Shown piece by piece: positions 24,321 to 36,664 of a stretch of DNA of 64,000 bases. Both the position numbers and the translations under genes were made by a program. Each line of letters starts with the position of its first letter. The stretch's first letter is position 1. Under the pieces are notes generated by a model that had not been told where the DNA came from, did not search any database, and saw only the letters and a program-made list of their open reading frames with translations. The stretch is from Icerya purchasi (lineage: Eukaryota; Arthropoda; Insecta; Hemiptera; Monophlebidae), in NCBI GenBank assembly GCA_039619475.1, contig CM077115.1:396896557-396960556 (forward strand), written 5' to 3'.

Positions 24321-24496
24321 TCACTGGATAACACGAATGTTGTAAAATAGGTAGGGGACACTCTTTCCAAGTTGCTTCTCTTTATTCATATGCAGTAACA
24401 ATCCGACTCTGTCCGTAGCGCAGATGATATAGAGATTGCAGGCTGAGGTGAACACCGCGCAAAGGCGGAAAATTCCCAGGACGAGGCCAAGTAATG
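24321..24496 (-). CDS. Candidate terminal exon of a membrane protein
   Basis: On the minus strand an acceptor, TTTCGAATCCCACAG, is followed by 57 open codons and TGA. The peptide starts LLGLVLGIFRLCAV and continues FTSACNLYIICATDR, a clear hydrophobic, probably membrane-spanning, stretch of about 25-28 residues, then a polar tail (MNKEKQLGKS...). Codon third positions in the first 35 codons are G/C-rich (CTC, GTC, CTG, TTC, CGC, GCG, GTG, ACC, GCC, TGC, ATC), unlike the AT-rich DNA around them, which argues for real coding sequence. The codon bias fades after ATDR, so the true 3' boundary may be earlier and use a weak donor. I do not recognise the family, and other exons were not found. Confidence 0.4.
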
Positions 24497-26120
24497 CTGT
24501 GGGATTCGAAAGCGCTTAAAAATTACCGGTAGATTCGCCAAGACCTCCGATTCCGAAATTATGTAAAAAGTTATGAATAATCAGAAGGATTTCATAGTCG
24601 GTAGAAGAAAGAGAAAAAAGGATAAAGAAATTCGGCCGAATTACTAATGTGATTTGATAAGGACACACGTATCTTCTTAAAAATATTTTTACACACTCAT
24701 TGCTGAGAATGTAAAGTTGCAGTATGCTTCTTATCGTCGAACATCTAGCACATATTCTTCGTTTCAATTCAAATTGTCCGTGTACTATAGAAGTTGAGAC
24801 ACATTTAAACAATGACCATTTTTATTTAGCTCTTTTTCGAATCAGAAAAATATGTTCTTTGTTTCCTGCGAAAATCTGCTCGGCTACAATAGTGTCTGAT
24901 TTAGACGCCGACTTTTTGTCTTGATACGTAAAGAATTCAATAAAGTTTTCATCCTTTTCGATTTAATTTTTACATTCCCGCGCGGAAATATGAACTCTTT
25001 CAATTTTTTGTTAAAATTTTTTTTCCCAATAAAAATATAACACTGTAAAATAATCTTTCAAAAGTACCGACACAATCGCTTTTTATTTATTTATTTTAGC
25101 TTTTTTTGCTAAATCTAATAGGGTTTTTGAACTAAAAATTTAACGCGTTATATTTAAACTTGTACGTCCGTTTTAAAACCACTTCATTGAGAAGGCTAGT
25201 GTAAAAGAACGCACCCCAATAGTGCAAAAAAAAAAAAAAGGAGATCAGAATTCCATTCTAACGAAGAATAGGCGACTGCGGTGAAGCTGCAATGAATTTC
25301 TTGAAAATTTTCAAAATTAAAAACCATTTCGAAAATTTCCCTTTTTCTAAATCATTTCGTTTTAGCAGTTTACTGACATTTTCAGCTACCCGTTTTAAAG
25401 CTGCATCGTTTTTTTCAGAATTTTACGCAGCTTCGGTTAAGATTGGCTCACCGCTGTTAGGTTGAAATAATTATACAATTTCATATCGACCGAATTTACT
25501 GGGAATTTCAAAATGATCAATTCGAATAAATGTGTGATGACATAAGTGTGTTTTTATGCCGTTACATTTCCCATCGCAAATGCCATCTTGCTACCACCTT
25601 AAATGTTTATTTCCGATGTTCTAATACACTTTTCCGAATATTCTTCCGTTTAATTCCTTCCGCAAAGAAATCAATTGTAAAACACCTTATTACTCGTTAA
25701 TATACCGGCACTGCTCTTTGTAACTGGCTCGCGCTCGATCCAAACTATATAAATTAGTAAAACTCATGTTTTTTATCGTTAGTAAATCCGTTATCGTAAA
25801 ATCGCCTTTAAATATCCATTACCGTTTCTGTTATTATCTTCACTACACTCGACGAAGTGATAAAACACTAACAAAGTACGAGGGGACACTTGTGCGAATC
25901 GCGTGAACTTTTTACACGTGCTATAACACGGGGATTTAAAATAATAATTCTACTTCACATTCTATTTCCGAGTATTTCTTTTAACTTTAATAATACGATG
26001 CTTTTTTTTAATTGTCAGAAGAAGAACAAAAAAAAAGGTGACCAATTCCATTTAAAATATTCGAGAAATAAACGAATTGAATAAAAAACGTATAATTGTG
26101 CGATGGCGTGTGTTGAAGGG

Positions 26121-26148
26121 TGTGTGTGGGTGTGTGCGCGCGCGCGTG
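26121..26148. repeat. GT/GC alternating tract (Z-DNA-prone)
   Basis: TGTGTGTGGGTGTGTG passes directly into CGCGCGCGCGTG. Alternating purine-pyrimidine DNA with a GC core is the classic sequence class for left-handed DNA. Confidence 0.85.
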
Positions 26149-26654
26149 AATGGCTGTCGCTGGGTATAGGGCGATGGGCCGACCGTGCAATACCCAACTA
26201 GGACGCGGTGGAGAAGATTCGTCCAATGGAAGTAATTGAAAAAATTCAGCGGGGAAGATGAAGTTGGATGTTAGAAAAAGCAATCAATCACACTGGTCGG
26301 TCGAAAGGCAGTTTTGTCGGTAATTTCTGCTACGGTAAGACTGAAGAAAAGAGGTGGCTCGCTCACCATCAGGGTCGTTTCTCTCTCTGTCAAGAAAATC
26401 GGGTTGGCAGTGCTGCGCGGTTTTTCGGCTCCTTATCAATCATCCCCACCGAAAGAGCCGATAACGGAAATCGCTAATATAACCCGTAGTCAGCGTCAGA
26501 AGAACCGAAATATTTCATCACTTTATATATTTAACACAACAACTGATAAAAGGATTTCATTATTCACGGAAAAACTGTGAAGTACGCTCTTCTAAAAACA
26601 ATTTAAATTTCTACCTGTAGCACTTATATAATAATCATGCCTGTTTGATAAATA

Positions 26655-26678
26655 TGTCGGTAAGAAAATTTACCGACA
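26655..26678. repeat. Perfect 9-bp inverted repeat
   Basis: TGTCGGTAA and TTACCGACA flank a 6-nt loop. No run of T follows as in a bacterial terminator; function unknown. Confidence 0.8.
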
Positions 26679-29600
26679 ACGAATAAATGTACACAAATAA
26701 ATGTTCAGTAACATTTTCGATGAGCCTTAAAACATGACACTAAATTGGCACAATTTTCGTACGTTCTTTTTTTATCGTTTGTTGACATACATTATATTTT
26801 CTTATTATTAAATAATTTAAAATTGTATCGATTAGAGATAGTCAAATATAATAATGCGCTTACCGATACTTTGAATTATTAAACTTTTCTAATTATATTA
26901 ATTACAACGTAATTCTTAGGCCGGCCAACATTAGGAATAATCTTACAATTTTTTTATTTGAAATTTTTTTATATTTTAATAATTACCCACTTCCACAAAG
27001 AAGGAGGTTATATTTATATTTATACGTTCGCCGCGAGTTTTTTGTTTTTTGCTTTTTTTACGTTTGTTCGCGCGTAACTGATATTTATATGGACCGATTT
27101 CACTGATTGTCCATTAAAAAGTATACCATTCTCAACTTAGGTACCCCGTGTCAGTAATGATAAAAATCGGTGAACATAAATTGAGTATTCGTCAAAAAAC
27201 GTAGAAAAAAAATATGCAGTCCCCTTGGATAAATTTTTTATTAGTATAACAGAGGAGGCGGTTGACTCAAAATGCGATCATCAAACGTTTCAAACTTTTC
27301 TACACCTGTGTCGTTTTCGAATGAAAAGGCGTATATCACATCACGTATAAATATGGCAAATTCTTTGCTATTGCACGGGTGCCCGTTTTCGTTTCCGCAA
27401 TTCACGTTTATGTTCGGTGGCGGTTATACACTTATTATTGTTACTGTGCAGCTGTTGACGAATAAGAAGCCCCACCATAACAGGGAGAAGCATGTAAAGA
27501 CTATATATTGCTAATTTAATAATACCATGGAATCGCAAAAAAAGTATTATTTATATGCGTTGTTGTGGTATGTTAAGTTGTTTCGGTAGATTAATAAAAT
27601 TTATGGTATAAATTATTGGTTGTGTTTTGTTTTTTTTTATTATAGAAAATTGGGGACATTTTTTTTTTCGTTTGCAAAATCTAATAGGGGCCAGCCTAAC
27701 AATTTTACGTTGTAAATTTTGATAATTTTACACAAAGTATAGAAGAGAAAGAGACGGAAATGTAAGCAAGTGGGGTCACATATATACACTATATTAGGTA
27801 GATTTCTTTTAAATTCACTGATTTATCTCGGTAGATTCTTCCGAGTGGTATTTTATTGTAGGAAGAAAAAAAAAAGGTAATAAATACGCATGATTTGATT
27901 TGAAATAGATATAGAAGTAGTCGCGAATGTTGACCGATAAAGTAGTTGTCGCGTTGATAATAAAAATAACGCAACTGAAGCTCTCATAATAAAGCGAATG
28001 TTGTGCGAGACATTAACAAAAGCGAGACGATTATTATCGCCGGTAAATCTTACGCTGACAGATTAGATATTTAAGCGTGCTAGATGAAAGTTCAATTTTA
28101 ATAGGAGCGTATGAACGGGCGTGGCTTGATCGCAACGAAAGCTTTTAGCGCCTAAGTTATGGCGTTCGCTAGCTTTTTATTCCGGTCCAGTGCGGAAAAT
28201 ATCGCGCTCAAGAAACAGTTGCCAAAATACATCATTGAAGAATATACAAAATTATTGCTTGTAGTACGTTCGAAGACGTAGAAAGAAGTTCGCTTGTCTC
28301 CGCGTATTTATTTATGTATGCTGACCCTTTAGCTGTCTTTTTATTTATCCGTACAATACGGACACAGTTCGAATTCGCCTATCGACCGGCGCTAAACTAA
28401 ACTGTATTTCTTGACTCCGGTCCAATTAGTCATCCATTTATTTCCCCCATTCCGCTTGAAAAATATTTGCTAATATCAGTCCTGAAAAAGAAACTACAAA
28501 AATATTTCGAAAAAAATTTAAGAATTAATTTCGCGCAACGAGTGCTTTTTTTCTTTTCATTTGAAAATGGTGAAAGTATTTTCCGAGTTTTACTGAATGT
28601 TAACAAGCCGAAGCGAGGGTTTTTCCCTTGATCGCAAAAAAAAAAAAAGAAAAGTGTACTTTCTTGCTTTAAGATGTACCAACATACGACAGAATGTGTA
28701 GAGGAGTAATTCAGTTTCTTTAGTAAATCTACTATCAATAAAACAATTTACATGGTAAAGTTGCTGATCAGTATTCGTTTTGGTCTTTTTTTTTACTTCA
28801 TATCCCTACGTACAATGTTGTCATAGTTCATTGATAGTTTTTTTTATGAATTGTCGATAAATTTTTATTTCATATCTTACTGAAAATTTAAAAAATATAA
28901 ATAAAAATTTCGAATTTTTAGATTTTAAAATATTTCTACTCGAACACACTTAGTAAGCGAAATAATGTATAATTGTAAAAAATTTCGCACTATTTTGTTT
29001 GACGTTTATTTTTGAAAATGTCAATTCAACTTCCCCACCTTCAGTTTCGGTTAATTCAGAGATCACAACATCTCCTAAAGGTGAAATATGGAAAAAAGAC
29101 AAAAAAAACAAAAAAAAAACAAACCATTACGAACAATAAAGATGAATTATTCGAAATTTCCCCCTTACCGACTGGTACAGGTTGAACGTCGTTACCAATG
29201 TGATAATTGACACTACACTGAGATAAAGTTCAAAATTGACCAGCCCCTCTCAGTCTGAGATTGCTGCAGGACAAAAGGAAATAAGATGCGCGCTGCGGTA
29301 ATTCCGTTTTTTGAACTTCCATCACATCCTTTGTAAAATCGTCTTCTTCAGAAATTATCGTCAACTATGTTAATAACTCTGACATTAGACAATTTCATTA
29401 AAAATAAAACTTATTTATAAAATTATCACAATCACGAATCGAGCGAAAGATTTATAATACACACTTAGCGGCGTAAATTATTGTACGCAATTTTCGCAAT
29501 TGTTTTTGCTGTACTGGTAATTGTAATTTTTTTCAATAGTTAATAATTTTGGCGAACATGATGAAGAGATTGTGCGCGTCTATTTTATCATTATTAACTA

Positions 29601-30931
29601 TCTACGGCTTGAGGAGGCGCCGAGTAATTTTACTTTTTAATATTCTTTATCCGTTTTATGACAACGGAACGGCGTATACATTTATGTTTTGTTTTTGGCC
29701 GTTACGGTATTGGTGGTGTATTTTTACACGCGAAAATAGTTTCACTTTATTAAAAATTCTCCACTTTGGGGGGTCATTTTGAAATCATCGCAGCGAAAAC
29801 ACCCGAATCAGCAGTGGAGGCTTGCTTTTCTTTTATTTACGATGGGCTTGAAATCCGTTTTCAAGTTGCCTACACTTTCTACACGTACGTTTTTAATAGT
29901 TGCCGGTTTATAGTTATTATATTTAAATAGCCTAAAATTTTTTTCAGCGACTATTTTCGTGGCAGCTCGTATTCAATGCAAAAAAGAAGTAAACTTTTCG
30001 TTTATTAAACCGAGATTATTTCCTTTTTAAATACACACAAACACACAAAAAAAAAACAACCATACGGGCCAACGATTACTTTTAGGAACTTCGTCAAGTT
30101 AGAAGCATAAACTTCCCAAAGATAGAGAGGGGGGGAGATACAAATCACTTCGGCTTAATTGTTACGAACGACAAGCCATCTGTCAGTTCAATAGAGTGAA
30201 AATTATTCCGCTCTGGACACTACTTCAAGTGACGCGCGGTTACAGGAAGCAAAATCGTCTTAATTATTTCCGTCTATCTCCAAATATGTGTGTATACATA
30301 TATAGACATCAAATTGAACGTGTTACAAGTATTTAACTTTCTGATGGCGTAATTTATACGAGCATGACTATGCGGGTTATTCGGAAACATGTTAATTCCG
30401 CGCCAATTTACATAATTATAACACGTTTATATAAAATACAAAATACCTCAACAATAAACAGAATGTTCTTCCGAATACACACTGTTTAATGCGCTATGAT
30501 ATCGTGTAGCAAAAATTCTCCACGTCAAAAACACGTGCGCATACAGGATAAAAAAAAAAACAAACTTGAAAAAGTTTATTCCATTTTCATTTGGAAATGA
30601 TGTGTCGCACCATTTCGAGATCGGGTAATTTACCTTTTTTTTTTTTTTTTTTGTGTTCGATCGCAATATGTAAACAGATCGAAAAATGAATCAATCAGTG
30701 TAATAGAGTGAAATAAAAGGTAACAATCGAGTGAGTAATGACGCGAGAGGAGCAAAGAATGATTCGAGCGGTAAAGTGTAAGAAAAACCAAAGAGATAAT
30801 TCGTCGATGTAACAAAACGATCCTCTATTAGAAAACCCGCCGGGGAACTTATTTCGTAGAATACTCAGCTTTTGCAGTATTCAGTGGCTGACCAGGTGTC
30901 GACCGTACAAAAAGAAAGCGCCTCGAAATAT

Positions 30932-31194
30932 AAAGAAGAGGATTTCTATCATCAGTGAAAAGTCAAAAGTCTGCTGTGGATAAAGATATGCTCCCCGATG
31001 AGAGTCAGCAGTTGTCCATTAGAATCCTGAAAAATCAAAGCAGGCAACGCCGAGTGACGGAGATTGATGCTAATTTAAAATGTAATCGTTTTTTTTTGGT
31101 TTTCAGCAATCTTCGACCGATGAGGGGGAAAAAAATCACTCATTACGAATATGTCAACTTTAAAGAATTCCATCTTTCCCGGATTCTGCAATAG
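30932..31194 (+). CDS. Coding-like open frame, unrecognised (weak)
   Basis: A plus-strand frame stays open for about 85 codons after an upstream TAA. The part reading DKDMLPDESQQLSIRIL and RQRRVTEIDANLK has a mixed, protein-like composition; it then passes through a T-run and a strong acceptor-like word (TTGGTTTTCAG at about 31096-31106) and ends NLRPMRGKK...SRILQ. It lacks a convincing start, as the first ATG is 12 codons into the coding-like part. It could be an exon beginning at the TCATCAG near 30950, or chance. Confidence 0.18.
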
Positions 31195-31283
31195 AATGTG
31201 AACAGAAAGAATAGATTTATATTAAATTGACATGTTTTCGAAGCGCAAAATGACCGAAAGATAAGCGGGAAAAAAAATCGGAG

Positions 31284-31382
31284 ATGGACGAGGAAGCCAT
31301 ATTGAAATGCGATTGCTGCCATGATGAAGTGGGAGGGACGATTAGTAAAAGTAAACGGAGTTGGCGGCAGCGGCGACCCTAA
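31284..31382 (+). CDS. Small ATG open frame with a CDCCH cluster (weak)
   Basis: ATG in good context (GGAG-ATGG) encodes 32 residues beginning MDEEAILKCDCCHDEVGG. The cysteine/histidine cluster is reminiscent of a zinc-binding turn but is too short to assign. A possible donor, AAAA|GTAAAC, lies inside. It is antisense to a 91-codon frame, so coding status is uncertain. Confidence 0.12.
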   Translation: MDEEAILKCDCCHDEVGGTISKSKRSWRQRRP

Positions 31383-31383
31383 T

Positions 31384-34300
31384 GTTAAGCGGATCGCTAG
31401 TATTTCGGCATGTAGCAATCTCTCTCGGAAACCGCTGCTCCGAACGACTAAATTAACATCATCGGGACCATCTCTTCCGTCTGGAGCGGCAACCGGCTGA
31501 TATTTTACATTTTTATTTATAGCAGCGTAGTGATCGGCGTACAGTTGCCGAACGGCTCTGCTAGAAAAAAGCTAATATTGAGACCGTTAACGCGATCTAG
31601 TCGTAGCTTTTCACACTTTTCGCTTTCCGCTTTTTAAGCCTCTGTCTGGAAGAATAGGCTGGCCCGTCGTTAAACTGTTCCGCATATCTAACAACCGCGA
31701 TATGTACGTGTTATCGATATTTAGACCGCTATTTACCGTGATTCTTCAAGGTACTTTAAATTGCCACCTTTAGGAGTCTTAAATTTTCTACGATCCTATC
31801 TCGCGCTAGTAATTTAATAACCGTGGCACCAAATCAAAAAAAAAAAACAAAAAACAAAAAACAAAACGAAAATAATAAAAAACACTTTTTGTTTTAGAAG
31901 TATTTTTGAAATAATCACTAAATTAATTAAAATTCCGCAGAAAAGGTCCCCTTATACAAATGCTCTATATAAACTGCTTATAGTATTTTTGTCCGTGCGA
32001 TGTTGCGTTTTGAATGTGTGGATTTTCTCGTGTTTTATTGCTTCATCTTTACGATCGCAAAAAATAATGAACACAATAATAAGTGTATATAATATAATAA
32101 CGAGAATTGATGTTCGGAATCGTTGAAGAGCCAATACACACAATCATCGTTTGACAGCTCGAATCAGCGATCGGAAAAGTGTGCACACCGCCCCAGTTGT
32201 AATTAGTAGAGAAGTCGATTATGTTGAAATGATAGCACCGAGTTCCGGCTCTGTATTTGCGTCAGTTGCATATGTATCAGAGCCGATCCAGATGGACACA
32301 TACCGTGAAAAGAGATAAGAAAATGCGAAAGAAGCGGGCTGAGCAGGCCCGTGCCCAGAATTTTGAAAATTTTCTTCGCATATTTTATAAATAATACATT
32401 TTTCACTAATGTTCATACTATTAATAATTTCCGTGATTTCGATTTATATATTAATAATTTACATAAATGAATTACCCCGTATATGAACATTTATAAAAAT
32501 AACACATGTTATTGATTATACTCGTAATAAAAAGTTTTTCCTTAAGATATTAATGAAGTTCCTAATTTAAATTTTTGATTTTTTTCAGATTTTTGTGTAT
32601 TTATAATAACTATATTTCAGTTCTCATGGTGGGGTGGGGGGGGGGGTTAACAAATCGGCCTTGAGGCTGACTTTGAATATTAAGAGAAGAGGGTTCGGGA
32701 TTATTAGAGAATAAAAAGGGATAAATATCGTGTCGTCGTCTACGATGACACTTCCTGGAAAAAACATAAAGATTAGAAGAAAATTTGGATAGATATTGAT
32801 CACAGGCAGCCCTCAGCCTAGTTGTTACCGTCTCGTATGAGAAATAACGGTACAGAGAAAAAATAGGGATATATTTCATAGAACTTGACGGCCTCAGAAC
32901 TCGGGCTGTTGCAAACCTTCTTTCTCGATCTTAATCTGTTTCATTTTTAATCTCATCTATTAACTTGCCTAGCTGAAAAAGGGTAGTTTCGCCTAAAGAA
33001 TAACGTTAAAAATGCTCCCTACTATTCCTGATACGAATAATTACTAACATCTTCCGAAAAGCTAATAAAGGCAGTTTAGATAAATGTTACGAGAGCGAAA
33101 TAAACAATAGATTTCTGGTAGCTGTTTTTTTTTTTTTTTGCTAATGATAAGAACTAATCAGACGCATGAAATACAGTTCACTTTTTGTATAATTTTTCTA
33201 GCAGTAAAATTTTTACTAGACATCCGACCAAAATGTATCTATGCAATTTATATGGGCAGCGTGTATATGCCAAAAACCGAGCTAAAAAGAAAAAATTTTA
33301 ACATATTTTTCCTATATATAATTCATGTGTACCGATTGTATGAAATGATAGTGTAAACAGAAAAGCTATTTTCTGCTTGTATGTATGCAGTTTTATTTCC
33401 GATATTACAGCTTTGTACTACTATTTCTTGTGTAATTCTTTACTGATTATTGTACAGAATAATATTCTTCGCGCGAAACAGGTTAGAAGACAGAAAAAGA
33501 TGAATTTCACTGCCCACATGACAATAATTTGACCGAGTAGTAATGATAAAATATCAAGCTAAAGTAGTTTAAACACGCAAATTTTGCACCGTAATTAATT
33601 AACTGATTATTTTAATTACGGGAGTTTGTAACAAAGGAGGAAAAATGCATGCAACCTGTTATCCGGGGTTTGCGACTTAGTCAACAACGTAATGAAAAGA
33701 GATCTTTGGCCGAGTAAGAACCGGCTTGAATGTGACCAGGGACAACCTCTTAACATTGTTATTATTGCAAATTAAATCGTCATCGGCTTAAGTGCTCCGA
33801 AAACAGATAAAAATAAAAATGCAACGAATACGTTAAAAAAATGCAACACTTCGAATGTGATACAGCGCGGATCTGATTATATTTTCTCTCCATCACGCCA
33901 AAAGGTTCCACCACAAATCTGGCAAATTCATTGTAAAACTCTGACTAGGTATTAACACCGTATTATTAATGATTTTTTATCACTCTATTACTTCGCTACC
34001 AATGTAGAGGAGTACCCTGCTAAATAGCATAAGCCGGCTGTTTTGTACACTTTCTTTGTTGAACTCTTTAAATTTACATTTCCGCGTTTCGTTAATTGAT
34101 TTTCCTGATTCTTTTCCATTTCGTGCGACAATTATAAGCAGTTTTTCGTAGATGACACTTATTGTTTTCGTATCATACCGTGCAATAAAAAGCGTGTATA
34201 AATTTACTAAAATCTATTCTATGTTGGGTTTTTAATTTTTCTTTAGCTTGGTCGGAACGATCAACATTTTACAGAGATTTTACCCTATTAATAAAAAATA

Positions 34301-34483
34301 CTGGCGTACTTACTGATCGGAGTTATTCGTGAATAAGTTAAAACACATTTTATATTAAGCGAAATGCGCGAATAAATCAATATTTAAATGGTGGGAGGGG
34401 GGGCATCGAATGAGCGAAAAAGTAAAAAGAGGAAAAAGCGATTAAAATTCAATTCTTTGTTGATCGAAAAGGGGAAAATTGTA
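31384..34483. other. Non-coding stretch; one DRE-like word and a G-tract
   Basis: TATCGATA, the core of the insect DRE promoter element, occurs at 31712-31719, about 300-450 bp downstream of a slightly GC-richer patch. A G-tract of eleven lies at 32636-32646. A-rich CAAAAAAC repeats are at about 31830-31866. No frame is convincing. Confidence 0.4.
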
Positions 34484-34500
34484 CAGCGCCATCTGTAGTA
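34484..34500 (-). promoter_or_regulatory. CTCF-type core match (GCGCCATCT)
   Basis: CAGCGCCATCTGTAGTA carries the complement of AGATGGCGC, the CTCF core. It is 150 bp from a second, stronger match in the same orientation. Confidence 0.35.
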
Positions 34501-34636
34501 CAAGTGCGCAACACACCGGTGATCCGTCCGAGTATTTAGTTCCTTAAGGGCGGTGAAGATGGTGCGCATAGCCACCCTTATATTTTTCACAGCTGTACGA
34601 ATACTTTTCGCGGAATGGAGCGTTGTGTAACGTAAA

Positions 34637-34652
34637 TAGCGCCATCTATCGG
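34637..34652 (-). promoter_or_regulatory. CTCF-type core match (GCGCCATCTATCGG)
   Basis: TAGCGCCATCTATCGG. The same 14-base word occurs in the opposite orientation at 37970-37985, a near-perfect extended match between the two sites that is unlikely by chance. Either both are insulator sites or both come from one dispersed repeat. Confidence 0.45.
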
Positions 34653-34659
34653 ACAGATG

Positions 34660-35889
34660 TAATAGTTAAGTTTGCTCATTCAAAGCTAAACACAGGAATT
34701 GTAACATAGTACCGGCGTAGCATAAGTGTACAGTATTTCTGTTCTTGAGAAAAATACACGGGCTGCCTTTGAAATTAAATTTAAAATAGTGATATATAAA
34801 TCTGAATTTTTAAATTTATGTTTTTATTTTTTTTTTATTATTTTTTTTTTTTTTTTTGTATATGTGTGTGGAAAGGGGGGTAATTATTTCAATACGTTTT
34901 TCAATAATCGTATGAAAAAAATTGTAAAAAGATCGCTGTTTAAAACGTATTTTCGGACACACTTCAGCCGGAGATATTTTACAGAATGATTTCGTCAGCG
35001 TAAGGATCTTTAAAAATCGTAAGGTTTATAAATTTCTTATTAGAGAACAATATCAATGTATAGGGCGAAATTTTTTATTTTTGTCCTTTTTTTATTAACA
35101 ATAAAAAAAAAAAAAAACAAAACATTTGAACGTATTGAATAGGAAAAAGTAGAAGCGTGAAACACGTGCTTTTAGCATGATGATATAAATGATAATTTCA
35201 TATTGCGTGAAATATTCGTATTGTTATTACAAATGAAAAAAAAAAATTAATTTCTTTCCAACCGTCGAAAGTAAAAATTTCATTGTTTTTAGTCAAAAAA
35301 TATAACAGAACAGACATTTTTAAGATAATTATAACTGCTTGGCAAAACACAAATCAGTAGTATTCGTTTATCGTGATTATTATACATTTACCCGCTAGCC
35401 TGAAATCGTGTACTGCCCGTTAAAAATTTGTGTTCTTCGAGTATTAAAAATGTAACCGCGGGAAATGCGGATAATATTGCTTTGCAAAACATAAATCGAT
35501 GTGTTAAACATTAATCATCGAACATCGAACATTACGGATCTCTATAGTTTTACTCCTAGAACCTGCTGTTTCACGTTTAAAAAAAAACCTAAAGAAACAA
35601 TTTATTATCGTCAGTTTCTCTATAAATATTGAAAAACAAATAATTTTCTATTACAGTTTTATCATAAAATTAAAATCAGTAAACGGAAAAATGAAGTCAA
35701 CATTTTTGCTCTTCAATTATCGAAACCGTATTTAACGCACGATGCATTTCGGAATATATTTAGAATATTTTCATAATTTTATTAAAGAAGCTGAAATCGT
35801 AAGCTGTCTATTTTCTCTGCGGCATATATTTTGCGGAATTCATATTTCGCGATGTCATTTTTGAGTTTGTTTTTCTTCTCTCCTTGCAG
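34660..35889. other. AT-rich non-coding stretch ending in a strong splice acceptor
   Basis: T-run at about 34839-34857 and an A-run at about 35103-35116. The last 25 bases, TTTGTTTTTCTTCTC followed by TCCTTGCAG, form one of the best 3' splice acceptors in the window. Nothing else recognised. Confidence 0.5.
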
Positions 35890-36660
35890 GTTAAAAATAG
35901 AACAAAGCATATTTCAGCAGTGTTAGTGTTTGGACGCGTATTATGTAAATACACACACTAACATATGTGTGTACATATATCGGCTCTGTAGTTGGCACTC
36001 CCTCCTTTAAATAGAAGGGAAAAAGTGATTAAGAAAATGGCAAGAATAACTCTAATAAAGGCACGGGCAATTTTCTTTTATAACCGCGATACAAAACTAT
36101 TAATTCATAAACCCTCTATGTATCAACTTTAGAAGAACAAAAAAGGAAAAAAGGAAGAAAAAGGATAGTTAAATTGTAGGGAAAAATGATACCGTTTAGA
36201 GATAAGCGCAGGGTTCGCAGATCGATTCTGTCACTGTTTACTTACGTGTTTTGAAATCACGTCGTTGCAATTATACGGGCCCGACCAGCTTTTACTAAAC
36301 GTTTTCTGTTATCTTTTGCTCGAATAAAAAGATAATTTAAATTGAATTGTTTTATCATCATGCCGATTTATCGCTACTGATAAAAAGTGTAATAACAAAT
36401 TAACGATTTTACAAGGGGCTAAGAATGTGCTGTCATTATTGCATTTGGTAATTTCGATCGGACCGTTTGTGATTGTGAAGTGGTCGCTTTCGCTATGAGT
36501 AATTTTTTTATCGATGAAATATTATAACTGGAGAAAGTGACACTGTGAAACGAAAACAAAAGGAAACCGGAAGCGGATAATAACAAAACACAGAAAAGGT
36601 CGACTTATTTCAACTGGAGTTTCGCGCAAAATTAATTAAGAAAGATGAACTACAAACAAG
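35890..36660 (+). other. Candidate 5' exon, mostly untranslated, with start codon near its end
   Basis: Bounded by a strong acceptor (CTCTCCTTGCAG, ending 35889) and a consensus donor (AAG|GTAAGT at 36661). The 771-nt interval has no long frame, but an ATG at 36645-36647 (AAAG-ATG, A at -3) opens MNYKQ plus one base just before the donor. A long untranslated exon whose start codon lies a few bases before the splice site is a common design in insect developmental genes. Upstream ATGs in the exon are numerous, which weakens the case. If real, the protein continues in an exon outside what I could find. Confidence 0.3.
36645..36660 (+). CDS. Candidate initial 16-nt coding segment (MNYKQ...)
   Basis: ATGAACTACAAACAAG then GTAAGTC. 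Phase after the exon is 1. No family can be named from five residues. It lies between the CTCF-like pair at 34.6 and 38.0 kb. Confidence 0.28.
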
Positions 36661-36664
36661 GTAA

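Larger units (their letters stand above)
24500..31283. other. Long stretch without an identified gene
   Basis: Open frames reach 102 codons, mostly through A/T runs. A GC-richer patch at about 26100-26480 has overlapping frames of 69-91 codons on both strands, none recognisable. Small items within it, the GT/GC tract at 26121 and the hairpin at 26655, are listed separately. Confidence 0.45.
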
